Assembly: GCA_021770825.1 (NCBI GenBank)
Contig: JAETQD010000006.1
Span: forward strand, 1-64,000
Direction of reading: 5' to 3'
DNA: 64,000 bases
From: Clostridium sp.
GTDB taxonomy: Bacteria; Bacillota; Clostridia; Lachnospirales; Lachnospiraceae
Positions 1-8,886 of this stretch are shown here, one piece after another. Position 1 is the first letter of the stretch. Each line of letters begins with the position of its first letter. Made by a program: the position numbers and the translations under genes. The notes under the pieces are model-generated. The model searched no databases and was not told the origin of the DNA. It saw nothing but the letters and a program-made list of their open reading frames with translations.

Positions 1-116
1 CCCGCAACCGATGGAACGCCGAAGGCGGGCCAGCGGATGTAGCCCGGCGTAGTCGAGGGAAGCCACAGGGCGAAAGCCCCGCAACCGATGGAACGCCGAA
101 GGCGGGCCAGCGGATG
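1..116. repeat. Tandem GC-rich repeat, two units with 77-bp period
   Basis: A 39-base stretch at 1-39 recurs identically at 78-116, and the bases between and after are similar, giving a 77-bp period. The core reads AACGCCGAAGGCGGGCCAGC. A diverged third copy lies at 2338-2424, beyond the ATPase cassette. No coding function is visible. The family is not recognised. The rest of the region to 365 holds no gene that I can support. Confidence 0.8.
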
Positions 117-365
117 CCGCCCGGTGTAGCCAGGGCTATATGGCGAAAACCATACATAAGCAAGAAGTGGAGCGGATTGCGAAGGCAGAAACTTGCTTGT
201 AAATGGAGGCACCCCCAGCACTACAAGTGTATAAAATTTTAATGTAATAAAAATTGATTAAGAGGAATACAATAGTAATGTATTCACATCAAAAGATAAA
301 AAATACATTTTGTATTTATTTTACTTAAAAGATATGTTATACTGTTGGAAAGGAGGAGTTTGAAA

Positions 366-1739
366 ATGAAAGATATTTATTTGGTTAATTATTCTGTCAG
401 AGGAATAAAAACATTAGATCAGTTAGTTTCTCTGTCCTTTTACAAAAAAATAATTCCAAACAATCCAGATACGCAGGAATATAATATTAAGGGAATCTAT
501 GGTATGAATGGCTCCGGTAAATCTGGCATTATATCTTCCGTAGATATATTCAGAAATCTTCTTATCAATGCAGGTTATTTGAATAATCCGATTGTTCAAA
601 AGAATTTAGATGCAATTATTAATAAGAAAGTGGGAGAGCTATTCATCGAAGCTGAGTATATGGTTTCATTTGAGGACGGGTTAGAGCTTTTCAGGTATAG
701 AATAACATTAAAGAGAGAGAGTTCCGGAAAATATGTGATATCCGATGAAGAATTATCCGCAAAAAAAGCAACTTCTAAAAATGACTCCATGGAAACCATT
801 TTTAAAATAGTCAATGGAGAAATTACATCTATCAAAGAAATTAAAAACGATGAACTTTTCAATATGGTATTGAAAAAAACGATAAATTTATTGTCAAGTA
901 CTTCTATGTGTGCTTTATTTTTCGAGAAGAGTCTGGCTGATGTCATGAATAATAGCAAAAATCAGCTAAATGATTTTTTTGTTAGTTTAATTTCTCTTTT
1001 GATTTTTGGAAAAAAATTACATGTTTATTTAGATGATTCAGATGACCACAGACACTATTTTATTAATCACTCATTTGGATATATGGATGATTTGGAAAGT
1101 AAAAATTCTAATATCGATGATATACTGAAACATTTTTTAGAAATGGATAGTGAACAGCTTAATATCATTTCGATTTCCGAAAATATTGTCACTAAAAGGC
1201 TTTATGAGAGCTTTGAAAAGAGTGTTGGTAAATTATGTGAGTTCCTTAAAATATTTAAATCAGATTTGCAGGGGATAGAGATTGACAAAAAAGAAGATCA
1301 TAATGTATATGTTTGTAATTTAATAATGGTATATGATTCTTATAAAATCCATGCAGAATTTGAGAGTACAGGCATTAAAAAGTTGATTAGATTATATGCA
1401 TATTTAAAGGAAATGGCTCAGGGTGGAATTGTTTTTATTGATGAGTTTGACTCAAATCTTCACGATGTTTATTTATGCGCGTTATTGGAATACTTAATGG
1501 AGTATGGTGAAGGTCAGCTCTGCTTTACTACCCATAATGTTGGACCTATGGATATTTTAAAACGTCATAAAAAATCCATTGATTTCTTGTCTGCAGATCA
1601 TAAGATTTATCCATGGACAAGAAATGGTAACTATTCTCCCTCTAAACTTTATAGAAGTGGAATGATTGAGGGTTCGCCTTTTAATGTCGATTCCATTGAT
1701 TTTATAGGTGTGTTTAGTTCGGAAATGGAGGATGATTGA
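366..1739 (+). CDS. AAA-family (OLD/RloA-like) ATPase, probable defence protein
   Basis: A 457-residue cytoplasmic ATPase. Walker A is GMNGSGKSG near residues 50-58, and the Walker B region is GIVFIDEFDSNLHD near residues 357-370, followed by TTHN, the layout of AAA_15/AAA_21 ATPases of the OLD, RloA and AbiL type. The ATG at 366 is preferred over the upstream TTG at 345 because AAGGAGG lies just before it. It shares a TGATG overlap with the next gene, so the two are translated together. In this family an ATPase commonly partners a Toprim-like nuclease and cuts nucleic acid on infection; that role here is inferred. The gene is clearly AT-rich compared with 2521-22500, which suggests acquisition. 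Exact subfamily (PARIS, RloAB, AbiL) cannot be settled by eye. Confidence 0.75.
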   Translation: MKDIYLVNYSVRGIKTLDQLVSLSFYKKIIPNNPDTQEYNIKGIYGMNGSGKSGIISSVDIFRNLLINAGYLNNPIVQKNLDAIINKKVGELFIEAEYMVSFEDGLELFRYRITLKRESSGKYVISDEELSAKKATSKNDSMETIFKIVNGEITSIKEIKNDELFNMVLKKTINLLSSTSMCALFFEKSLADVMNNSKNQLNDFFVSLISLLIFGKKLHVYLDDSDDHRHYFINHSFGYMDDLESKNSNIDDILKHFLEMDSEQLNIISISENIVTKRLYESFEKSVGKLCEFLKIFKSDLQGIEIDKKEDHNVYVCNLIMVYDSYKIHAEFESTGIKKLIRLYAYLKEMAQGGIVFIDEFDSNLHDVYLCALLEYLMEYGEGQLCFTTHNVGPMDILKRHKKSIDFLSADHKIYPWTRNGNYSPSKLYRSGMIEGSPFNVDSIDFIGVFSSEMEDD

Positions 1740-2260
1740 TGGGCCTTCAACTGATTTTTGTTGTTGAGACAAATTCAAAGTGCAAATCTGATTGGATATA
1801 TATTAAGGATACAATTGAACGGTTTTATCAATACAATCAAACACAGGTCAAGTTTAGTCCTGTGTATATGGATGGGAAGGGAAAATATGACAAGAAAGAA
1901 AAGAATATTTCAAAATTGATTTCTCAATATGCTTCTACTTCCAAGGTAAATCAATCTAAAATTATATATTGTTTTGATTGTGATGACTATGATAGTAAAC
2001 CAGGAGATTTAAATTTTTTAAATAATGTGCGACAGTATTGCGATGAGCGTGGGGCTGATTTTATTTGGTTTTGCAAAGATATAGAGCGTGTATATTTGGG
2101 TAAGAAAGTTGACCAAAGTCAAAAGAAAACTGAGTCTGCAACTTTTAAGTCCAAAAAGTTAATTAATAATGTGGATGTGAACAAACTATCAGCTGCAGAT
2201 TATCAGGCCAATACGAGTAATATTATGAGGATTCTTGATAAATATCTCACACGGAAATAA
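1739..2260 (+). CDS. Small Toprim/RloB-like partner of the ATPase
   Basis: A 173-residue protein starting at ATG 1739, which overlaps the ATPase stop codon; GGAGGAT lies at 1728-1734. The sequence opens with a hydrophobic strand ending in an acidic residue (LIFVVETNSK). It has a second acidic cluster after a hydrophobic strand (IIYCFDCDDYD, residues ~77-87), which resembles the Glu then Asp-x-Asp pattern of Toprim-like RloB/AbiLii proteins. It is shorter than typical RloB. Gene order (ATPase then Toprim-like) supports a two-gene defence unit in which this is the effector. The family match is by motif only; it could be a different small partner protein. Confidence 0.5.
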   Translation: MGLQLIFVVETNSKCKSDWIYIKDTIERFYQYNQTQVKFSPVYMDGKGKYDKKEKNISKLISQYASTSKVNQSKIIYCFDCDDYDSKPGDLNFLNNVRQYCDERGADFIWFCKDIERVYLGKKVDQSQKKTESATFKSKKLINNVDVNKLSAADYQANTSNIMRILDKYLTRK

Positions 2261-2337
2261 TAAAACAATACTAAATTTACATATCAATTGAAATTAATTG
2301 GAGCCGTGTCCCATGTATTTATCAAGGACTTTGCCCG

Positions 2338-2424
2338 CTGAAATGCCAAAGGCGGGCCAGCGGTTGCAGCCCGGCGGGGTAGTTGGGCCAGTGGATTCGA
2401 GGTGCCGCCCGGCGGAGCCGCATA
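2338..2424. repeat. Diverged copy of the GC-rich repeat at 1-116
   Basis: Contains AAAGGCGGGCCAGCGG and AGCCCGGCGGGGTAG, matching the core and following segment of the repeat at 1-116. The ATPase/Toprim cassette therefore lies between copies of the same repeat, in the same orientation. Confidence 0.7.
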
Positions 2425-2461
2425 AAAGCAACGCAAAAATTTTGACAGGCGCGTAAGACAA

Positions 2462-2504
2462 AGCAGGCAGACTCCTCATTATGTGGGGAACCTGCCTGTT
2501 TTTT
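2462..2504 (+). terminator. Rho-independent terminator after the ATPase/Toprim pair
   Basis: CAGGCAG (2464-2470) pairs with CTGCCTG (2492-2498) around a loop that can pair further (CTCC with GGGG), followed by a run of T. It is oriented for plus-strand transcription. Confidence 0.6.
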
Positions 2505-2520
2505 ATCTGATGGGGAAACA

Positions 2521-3123
2521 TCATAATTGGGAAACGGATACACAAATCCGCTGGTTCTGTTTCGTCTGGCCGACGAAGACACCCTGGTTGACAATACAGT
2601 CCTTGTAATCCCGGCCGGAAGAAATCTTTATGTGGCTGTCGTCCACAATCAGATTGTTGGTGGGGTCAAGTGCGATCCAGCGGCCGCCGCAGCAGATTTC
2701 GACCCAGGCATGGCTCAATCCTTCACCGATCAGCATTCCTACCACATAGCGGGACGGGATGTTTTCCATACGGCAGAGGGAGAGCAGAATATGGGAGTAG
2801 TCCTGGCAGACTCCTTTTCCCAGGGCCATGGCCTGTTCCGCTGTTGTGTAGATGTCGGTCACATGCTGGACGTACTGGAAAGTCCCATAAAGGCCATGCA
2901 TGTACGCTTCCGCTTTTTCATAGGCTGTCGTGTTTGGACCAAAGGAGAACTGTCTTGCAAATGCCTGGATACAGGGGCCTGGCCTCGTATATTCAGTCTG
3001 GTATTTGTAGATGCCGATGAGATGGCTTTCCTTTGCGGTTTCCGAAGGCGCCAGTCCGGTTCTGGCCGTTCCGGAGATCTCGCGCATTAAGAAGTGCCAC
3101 ATTGCCCTTCCGGTAGATATCAT
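2521..3123 (-). pseudogene. Transglutaminase-like protein, C-terminal part only
   Basis: The reading frame encodes the conserved core of bacterial transglutaminase-like proteins: GVCQDYSHILLSLCR carries the catalytic Cys, LSHAWVEI the His and LDPTNN the Asp. The family's N-terminal beta-rich half is absent. Upstream codons (about 3000-3123) overlap, in another frame, the truncated end of the ATP-grasp gene, so the first 30-40 residues are junction sequence. Intact relatives are ~280-300 residues; here ~180 match. In many bacteria ATP-grasp, alpha-E and transglutaminase genes form one cluster, so I infer that one deletion joined the ends of that cluster. The fragment may still be translated by coupling, but activity is doubtful. 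Confidence 0.7.
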
Positions 3124-3913
3124 AAATATGCGGGATTCCGATCAGAGACTCTTTATAGAAGGTCATCGGATCCAGATATTCATCAGAAATCCTGCGGTAT
3201 ACAACGCCGACCGGCTCTTTTCTTCCGGAATAATCAATGAAATACAGGTGATCATTTTCTACGATCAGTTCGCTTCCTGTCACCAGGTGGGCACCTGTCT
3301 GTTCCGCAAGGTAGGAATGCTCAAAATAGGCGGCATTGTACCGGCCCGGCGTTAATATGACCGTATGGCCGCCGGTATTTACGTAATCCATAGTCTTTCT
3401 TAAAAGACATGCGTAGTTCCGGTTGTCCTCCAGATGGTTTTCCTTAAAAGTCTGAGGGCTGCTTTTTCGACAGAGGCTTCTGGCAATCATCGGATAAGAA
3501 GCGCCGGAAGGAACTCTTAAATTATCCTCAAGGATATACCAGCTTCCGTCCTTCCCCTGTACCAGGTCGATCCCTGCGATATGGGGATAGATGCCTTTCG
3601 GCGGCTTTACACCTTCGCACTGGGCCAGATAGCCGCTGGAAGCGTAGACAAATTCTTCCGGAACCACTTTGTCCTGGATGATCTTTTTCTCGCTGTAAAT
3701 ATCATTGATGAACAGATTGAGAGCCATGACGCGCTGTTTTAAGCCTTTTTCCAGATACTGGAATTCTTCCTGGCCAATGATGCGCGGGATGGCGTCAAAG
3801 GGGAACAACTGCTCGCGGAATACGTGATTCTTGTAGATCCCGAATTTTACCCCATAGCGGGCAAGCAGCTTGTTGACAGTGTCTGTGTGACGGTAAAGAT
3901 CCATTTCCTGCAT
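2993..3913 (-). pseudogene. Circularly permuted ATP-grasp protein, truncated at the C-terminus
   Basis: Residues up to about 300 match the circularly permuted ATP-grasp family (DUF404/DUF407 type) with LEDNLRVPSGASYP, RVMALNLFINDIY and TPGRYNAAYFEHSYLA. Just after the conserved RKGNVALLNA the match stops and about 36 unrelated residues follow to the stop. Normal members are ~470 residues and continue with a further C-terminal domain. The start at 3913 is chosen because AGGAGG (3921-3926) is seven bases upstream; an ATG at 3919 is too close. The break coincides with the beginning of the transglutaminase fragment. I infer an internal deletion that also removed the alpha-E gene usually found between them. 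Confidence 0.75.
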
Positions 3914-3977
3914 ACTCATTCCTCCTGACATTTCCGGAACTTTCTCCGGTTCCTTCGCGGTATCCGGAAAAAGCGCA

Positions 3978-4014
3978 AGGCGCTTTGCAGATAACTGCAA
4001 AACGCCTTTGTTTT
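3978..4014. terminator. Strong hairpin between LysR and ATP-grasp genes
   Basis: AGGCGCTTTGCAG (3978-3990) and CTGCAAAACGCCT (3995-4007) form a 13-bp stem with one mismatch and an ATAA loop. The plus strand continues with TTGTTTT; the minus strand continues with TTGCGCTTTTT. It lies in the 5' untranslated region of the ATP-grasp remnant and could end the lysR message on the minus strand. Confidence 0.5.
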
Positions 4015-4168
4015 AATGAAAAATATATTAACTCGAAAACTTCATACTGCCAATGATTTTTTGAAAAAAGATTAAAAATTGACATTTATTACAAAAACAG
4101 AACGAAAGACAATCTACTGTGAGAAAATATCAACAACTCTGAATTCCAGGAAGCTCCGGATCCACGGT

Positions 4169-5068
4169 TTATTGATAGATCTCATGGAGCATCTGTGCCA
4201 GGGCTCGGGTAGCTTTGGAGCGGTATTCTCCTACCGGATAAGCCAGATTCAGATCCAGATACATTCCCTCTTTTCCAACACTTAAGTATTCTACATTTTC
4301 GTCAGGGACCAGGCAGGAGTGATAGGTAAAAGCCAGGGCGACGCCGTCTCTGGCCATGGCAGCAGCGAAAGGCGCGGTGATATTGGTGTTTCTGGCGAAG
4401 GGCTCGATTCCGAGTTTCGCAAATTCCTTTCTGGCAATCATGCCCAGGATGGTTTCCGGGGAACCCAGAATAAATTCATAGGGCGCTGCTTCTTTCAGAG
4501 AAATCCAGGCGCGTCCATCCGGTTCCCTGTGGACCTGGTCGAGAATGGCATGGCCTTTCCTTGCAATAATAAGAATCTCATCGCGGGTCAGAAAATCGAC
4601 CTGGCTTTTTAACCGCAGACCAGGAAGTGCGATCAGGGCGATATCCAGAAGCCCTTCCGAAATCATTTCTTCCAGATAGATACTGTCCTTCTCTGTGATT
4701 TCCACATGGATCTTCGGATATTTGTCATGGAATTTTTTCAGGACTTTGGGAAGAATATAGGTGCCGCGGAAGGTACTGATTCCTAACTCGATCTGTCCGC
4801 CGTCCAATTCCTCAATATCCCACAATTCACTCTGCGCTCTGCGGTAGTGAAGAAGAATCTGCCGGGCATGGTCGATGAAGATGGAACCGGAGGCAGTCGG
4901 GCGGACTCCGCGGGAGGTCCGCATGAAAAGATGAGTCCCCAGCTCATTTTCATAAAGCTGCAGAAACTGGCTTAAGCTGGACTGGGCCATGTAAAGGCGC
5001 TCAGCGGCTTTTGATATGCTGCCTTCCTCGGCGATGGTGACAATATAATTCAGTTCTTTTAAATCCAT
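4169..5068 (-). CDS. LysR-family transcriptional regulator
   Basis: A 299-residue regulator with the LysR winged helix at the N-terminus (LKELNYIVTIAEEGSISKAA, then SSLSQFLQLYENELGTHLF) and a periplasmic-binding-like effector domain from ~90 (GQIELGISTFRG). Length is normal for the family. The ATG at 5068 is chosen because AGGAGG lies six bases upstream; the ATG at 5074 touches that site. It is divergent from the amidohydrolase, carrier and icd genes with a 169-base gap that contains an 8-base inverted repeat, so it probably controls that operon in response to the carried acid or a derivative. The ligand is unknown. Confidence 0.9.
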   Translation of the reverse strand: MDLKELNYIVTIAEEGSISKAAERLYMAQSSLSQFLQLYENELGTHLFMRTSRGVRPTASGSIFIDHARQILLHYRRAQSELWDIEELDGGQIELGISTFRGTYILPKVLKKFHDKYPKIHVEITEKDSIYLEEMISEGLLDIALIALPGLRLKSQVDFLTRDEILIIARKGHAILDQVHREPDGRAWISLKEAAPYEFILGSPETILGMIARKEFAKLGIEPFARNTNITAPFAAAMARDGVALAFTYHSCLVPDENVEYLSVGKEGMYLDLNLAYPVGEYRSKATRALAQMLHEIYQ

Positions 5069-5170
5069 GGTCATCCTCCTGTATCTGCCATCGGTTTTTC
5101 CGATATGTACTATTTAAAATTTTGTGTTTCTATGATTGCAAGAATAGTATATGATAAATATTGTCAAAAG

Positions 5171-5206
5171 GCAATTCAAAAATGATCGTGAAAATGTATG
5201 AATTGC
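5171..5206. promoter_or_regulatory. Inverted repeat in the lysR/operon divergent region, candidate operator
   Basis: GCAATTCA (5171-5178) and TGAATTGC (5199-5206) are perfect inverted arms, 32 bases upstream of the amidohydrolase start. A possible promoter for the operon (TTGCAA at 5136, 17 bases, TATTGT at 5159) lies just upstream. LysR regulators bind dyads in such spaces; binding here is inference. Confidence 0.4.
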
Positions 5207-5237
5207 ACAAACAAATGCAACGAAAGGGGCAAAAAGA

Positions 5238-6098
5238 ATGAGCAAAGTGTCACTGAAGGGAGTTATCGACATGCACGTGCATACCAATCCGGATCTGCGT
5301 CTCCGTGCATACGACGACTTTGAGTTAATGGAGGCTGGTATCCGTGTGGGAGCCAGAGCCATCGTCATTAAGACCCACCAGGGAACCACCATGGACCGGG
5401 CATATCTCTGCAACCGCCACAACAAGATTGTTCATGGCAATACCAACGATTTTACCATGTATGGCAGCATCACCCTCAATAAGGTGGTAGGCGGCATCAA
5501 TCCCAAGGCTGTGGATACGGCACTGAAGCTGGGCGCCAAGGTTGTCTGGCTTCCCACCCAGTCCGCAAGAAACCATATGGTGAAGAACAAGCTGGATCCG
5601 GCCGGATGTGTGGACGTGGTCCGCGATGGAAAGATTGTTCCGGAGTTAAAGGATGTGTTTGGTCTCATTAAAGATCACAATGCAGTTCTTGGAACCGCCC
5701 ATGTGTCCCCTGAGGAGGCATTTGTGGTTGTGGAAGCCGCCAGAGATGCGGGAATCAAGAACATCGTAATCACCCATCCGGAGTGGTGGATTGTGGACAT
5801 GTCCGTGGAGGACCAGGTCCGCATGGTAAAGGATTACAACGTAATCTTAGAGCGCTGCTACGCACAGAACATGGGCGGCGGAAAGTATAAGAGCAATCTT
5901 CCGTCCAATTTGGAAATCATCAAAGAAGTCGGCTATCAGAACGTCATGGTGGACACCGACGGCGGACAGACCGAGAACCCCCACTGGGAGATTGCCATGG
6001 CCGAGTACATGCAGTACCTGGTGGACAATGGCATCCCGGAGGAACATGTACATTATATGACCCATACAATCCCGGCCGGACTGCTGGGGATTGAGTAA
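5238..6098 (+). CDS. Amidohydrolase-like metal-dependent hydrolase (DUF6282 type)
   Basis: A 286-residue soluble protein with a TIM-barrel hydrolase pattern: DMHVHTNPD near the N-terminus (His13 and His15), KTHQGTT, LGTAHVSPEEA, VITHPEWW and a late VDTDGGQ. These are the metal-binding His and Asp positions of the amidohydrolase superfamily. The sequence resembles the uncharacterised DUF6282 family, usual length ~290. AAAGGGG precedes the ATG. It is the first gene of an operon with a carboxylate carrier and icd under a divergent LysR regulator, so I infer it opens a ring or amide of an imported organic acid. The substrate cannot be read from the sequence. Confidence 0.75.
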   Translation: MSKVSLKGVIDMHVHTNPDLRLRAYDDFELMEAGIRVGARAIVIKTHQGTTMDRAYLCNRHNKIVHGNTNDFTMYGSITLNKVVGGINPKAVDTALKLGAKVVWLPTQSARNHMVKNKLDPAGCVDVVRDGKIVPELKDVFGLIKDHNAVLGTAHVSPEEAFVVVEAARDAGIKNIVITHPEWWIVDMSVEDQVRMVKDYNVILERCYAQNMGGGKYKSNLPSNLEIIKEVGYQNVMVDTDGGQTENPHWEIAMAEYMQYLVDNGIPEEHVHYMTHTIPAGLLGIE

Positions 6099-6119
6099 GG
6101 ACCAGGAGGAAAATAAGAG

Positions 6120-7433
6120 ATGATGAGTGCAGTAATTATCGCGTCAATCGCGCTGGCTGTTGTTCTGGGATATAAGACCAAGATCAACACAGGATTTTTC
6201 TGTATTGCGTTTGCATACATAATCGGCTGCTTTGCCCTTGGCATGAAGACCAAGGCACTGATTGCCTGCTGGCCCACCAGCACCATGTTCGTAATTTTAT
6301 CCGTTTCCCTGTTTTACAACTTCGCAGCCGTAAACGGAACTCTGGAAAAGATGTCTTCTGCTCTTTTATACGCATGCAGAAGCTTCCCGGGACTTCTTCC
6401 CTTTGCCCTGTTCTTTGTGGCCGTTGTGCTGTCTGTCATGGGAGCTGCCTATTTCACCGTACTGGCATTCCTGGCACCGATCACACTGGCAATCTGTGAG
6501 GAATCCAAGATGGACAAGCTGACAGGCGCTGTTGCCATCAACTGCGGCGCCCTTGCAGGCGGCAATTTCCCCACAGCAGCCCTTGGCGTTGTGTTCCGCG
6601 GCCTTGTGGACACCGCTTATGAGGCAGACACGACTCTGGAGGCCCTGGATTCCTTCAGCGCAGAGCTTAAGATCTTTGCATTTGCCATCGTGTTCTCCCT
6701 GATTTTAATTGCCATCTTCCGTTATGGTTTCAAAGAAAACAGAAACATCGGAAAGGGCGTTACCTTTAAAAAGCCGGAGGCGTTCAACCCGAAGCAGAAG
6801 ACCACATTAAACTTAATGTTAATCATGATGGCTGTGGTACTTATTTTCCCGCTCTTAAAGCTTGTGATGCCGGGAAATGCCTTAATTGGCACCATCAGCG
6901 GCAAGATCGATGTGGGTCTGGTTGCCATCTGCTTTACCGTGATTGCCCTGCTTCTTGATCTGGCACCCCAGAAGGAAGTCATCGCCCGTGTACCGTGGAA
7001 CACCATCATCATGATCGCAGGCGCAGGTATGTTAATTGCCGTAGCCGTTGAGGCAGGCACCATTGATGCCCTGTCCGCATGGATCGGTTCCAATGTTCCG
7101 GTGGCCCTTGTACCCATTGCATTCAGCCTGGTTGCAGCATTCATGAGTTTCTTCAGCTCCACCACAGGCGTAGTTGCCCCGGCCCTGTTCCCGCTAATTC
7201 CGGCTCTGGCCGTGTCCACAGGACTGAATCCGGCCGTGCTTTTTGCCTGCACCGTACTGGGGGCACAGTCCAGCGCCATCAGCCCCTTCTCCTCCGGCGG
7301 AAGCTTAATTCTTGGTTCCTGCGGAAAGGAAGAGGAGAGAAACGCACTGTTCAATCGTCTGTTATTCGTTGCGGTACCCATCAGCGTGATCTGCTGTGCG
7401 GTTTATAATGTAATTGTAGCAATGATCTTATAA
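6120..7433 (+). CDS. MatC/SLC13-like dicarboxylate carrier
   Basis: A 437-residue integral membrane protein with about eleven hydrophobic segments and two similar halves. The second half has the FFSSTTGVVAPALFPLIPAL and AQSSAISPFSSGG stretches typical of the ion-transporter superfamily that holds MatC and SLC13 carriers. The N-terminal TSTMFVILSVSLFYN segment is like MatC_N proteins. Start ATGs at 6120 and 6123 are both served by AGGAGG at 6104-6109. It lies 21 bases after the hydrolase and 42 before icd. I infer uptake of a dicarboxylate-like substrate that the hydrolase then processes; specificity is unknown. Confidence 0.75.
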   Translation: MMSAVIIASIALAVVLGYKTKINTGFFCIAFAYIIGCFALGMKTKALIACWPTSTMFVILSVSLFYNFAAVNGTLEKMSSALLYACRSFPGLLPFALFFVAVVLSVMGAAYFTVLAFLAPITLAICEESKMDKLTGAVAINCGALAGGNFPTAALGVVFRGLVDTAYEADTTLEALDSFSAELKIFAFAIVFSLILIAIFRYGFKENRNIGKGVTFKKPEAFNPKQKTTLNLMLIMMAVVLIFPLLKLVMPGNALIGTISGKIDVGLVAICFTVIALLLDLAPQKEVIARVPWNTIIMIAGAGMLIAVAVEAGTIDALSAWIGSNVPVALVPIAFSLVAAFMSFFSSTTGVVAPALFPLIPALAVSTGLNPAVLFACTVLGAQSSAISPFSSGGSLILGSCGKEEERNALFNRLLFVAVPISVICCAVYNVIVAMIL

Positions 7434-7475
7434 TATATGAAACACGCCGAAGGCGGCATAAAGGAGGATGTGAAA

Positions 7476-8687
7476 ATGGAAAAGATTAAGATGGCTACTC
7501 CTCTTGTGGAGATGGATGGAGACGAGATGACCAGGATTCTCTGGCAGTACATCAAGGACGAGCTTTTGATTCCCTTTATTGATCTGAATACCGAATACTA
7601 TGATCTGGGCCTGGAATACCGGGATAAGACCAATGATCAGGTTACCATTGATTCTGCAGAGGCCACCAAGAAGTACGGCGTCGCCGTAAAGTGCGCCACC
7701 ATCACGGCCAATGCAGCACGTGTGAAGGAATATAACTTAAAGGAAATGTGGAAGAGCCCCAACGGCACCATCCGCGCAATCCTGGACGGAACCGTATTCC
7801 GCTGCCCCATCGTGGTAAAAGGCATTGAACCCTGCGTAAAGAACTGGAAGAAGCCCATCACCCTGGCAAGACATGCATATGGCGATGTGTATAAGAATGC
7901 AGAAATGCAGATTCCGGGACCGGGCGAGGTAAAGCTTGTGTACACCCCGGCAGACGGCTCCGCAGAACAGACCATTTCCGTCCATAAATTTGAAGGAAGC
8001 GGCGTGGTTCAGGGACAGTACAACCTGGATGAGTCCATCGAAAACTTTGCAAAGAGCTGCTTTGAGTATGCCCTTGAGACAAAGCAGGACATCTGGTTTG
8101 CCACCAAAGACACAGTTTCCAAAAAATATGATCACCGCTTCAAGGACATTTTTGCAGACCTTTACGAGAAGGAATACAAGGAGAGATTTGAGGCAGCAGG
8201 AATTGAGTACTTCTACACCCTCATTGACGATGCCGTGGCCCGCGTAATGAAGGCCGAGGGCGGATTCATCTGGGCCTGCAAGAACTATGACGGCGATGTG
8301 ATGAGCGACATGGTTTCCTCTGCATTCGGTTCCCTGGCGATGATGACTTCGGTTTTGGTATCTCCCCATGGATATTATGAGTATGAGGCCGCACACGGCA
8401 CCGTACAGCGCCATTACTACAAGCACTTAAAGGGAGAGGAGACCTCCACCAACTCCGTGGCAACCATTTTCGCATGGAGCGGAGCCTTAAGAAAACGCGG
8501 TGAGCTGGATGGAAATAAGGAGCTGATGGCCTTTGCCGACAAGCTGGAAAAGGCAACCATCGACACCATCGAAAGCGGAAAGATGACCAAGGATCTGGCC
8601 CTTATGACAACCCTGCCGAATCCCACGATTCTCAACAGCAAGGACTTCATTGTGGCAATCCGCAGAGAACTGGAAAAAATGATATAA
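7476..8687 (+). CDS. icd: NADP-dependent isocitrate dehydrogenase
   Basis: A 403-residue enzyme that oxidises isocitrate to 2-oxoglutarate and CO2 with NADP. The N-terminus ([16 protein letters not shown]), the isocitrate-binding [30 protein letters not shown] with the metal-binding Asp residues, and the [11 protein letters not shown] nucleotide site identify the homodimeric type II enzyme. Length is typical. The ATG at 7476 is used because AAGGAGG (7461-7467) fits it; the ORF opens earlier at 7437 without a site. A short CGCCGAAGGCG hairpin lies just upstream. Co-transcription with the hydrolase and carrier suggests it feeds carbon into 2-oxoglutarate and glutamate synthesis. Confidence 0.95.
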   Translation: MEKIKMATPLVEMDGDEMTRILWQYIKDELLIPFIDLNTEYYDLGLEYRDKTNDQVTIDSAEATKKYGVAVKCATITANAARVKEYNLKEMWKSPNGTIRAILDGTVFRCPIVVKGIEPCVKNWKKPITLARHAYGDVYKNAEMQIPGPGEVKLVYTPADGSAEQTISVHKFEGSGVVQGQYNLDESIENFAKSCFEYALETKQDIWFATKDTVSKKYDHRFKDIFADLYEKEYKERFEAAGIEYFYTLIDDAVARVMKAEGGFIWACKNYDGDVMSDMVSSAFGSLAMMTSVLVSPHGYYEYEAAHGTVQRHYYKHLKGEETSTNSVATIFAWSGALRKRGELDGNKELMAFADKLEKATIDTIESGKMTKDLALMTTLPNPTILNSKDFIVAIRRELEKMI

Positions 8688-8698
8688 GATACCCCTTC

Positions 8699-8738
8699 AA
8701 AATCCCTGTGTCAGGATAGTCTGGCATGGGGATTTTCT
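8699..8738 (+). terminator. Terminator after icd
   Basis: AAAATCCC (8699-8706) pairs with GGGATTTT (8729-8736), with an inner TGTCAG/CTGGCA pairing, followed by CTGTT. It closes the LysR-controlled operon. Confidence 0.75.
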
Positions 8739-8807
8739 GTTATCGAAAACTTTTTCGTTATATCGAATAGGAAATAAATGGGAAAAATTGGAAAATTCGG
8801 AAAATCC

Positions 8808-8837
8808 TTTACTTTTGTGAAATAAGTATGCTATGAT
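8808..8837 (+). promoter_or_regulatory. Sigma-A-type promoter for the signalling operon
   Basis: TTTACT (8808-8813), 18 bases, TATGAT (8832-8837). Transcription would begin near 8844, which rules out the ATG at 8834 and supports the start of the hydrolase gene at 8887. Confidence 0.55.
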
Positions 8838-8886
8838 GAGTCTGTATTTGTCGACAGACGTAAAGAACGTGAGGAATTTGAAAACA

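Noticed and set aside
1-240. rRNA or tRNA gene end at the window start
   Set aside because: The GC-rich tandem repeat does not match rRNA or a cloverleaf; no RNA gene could be supported.
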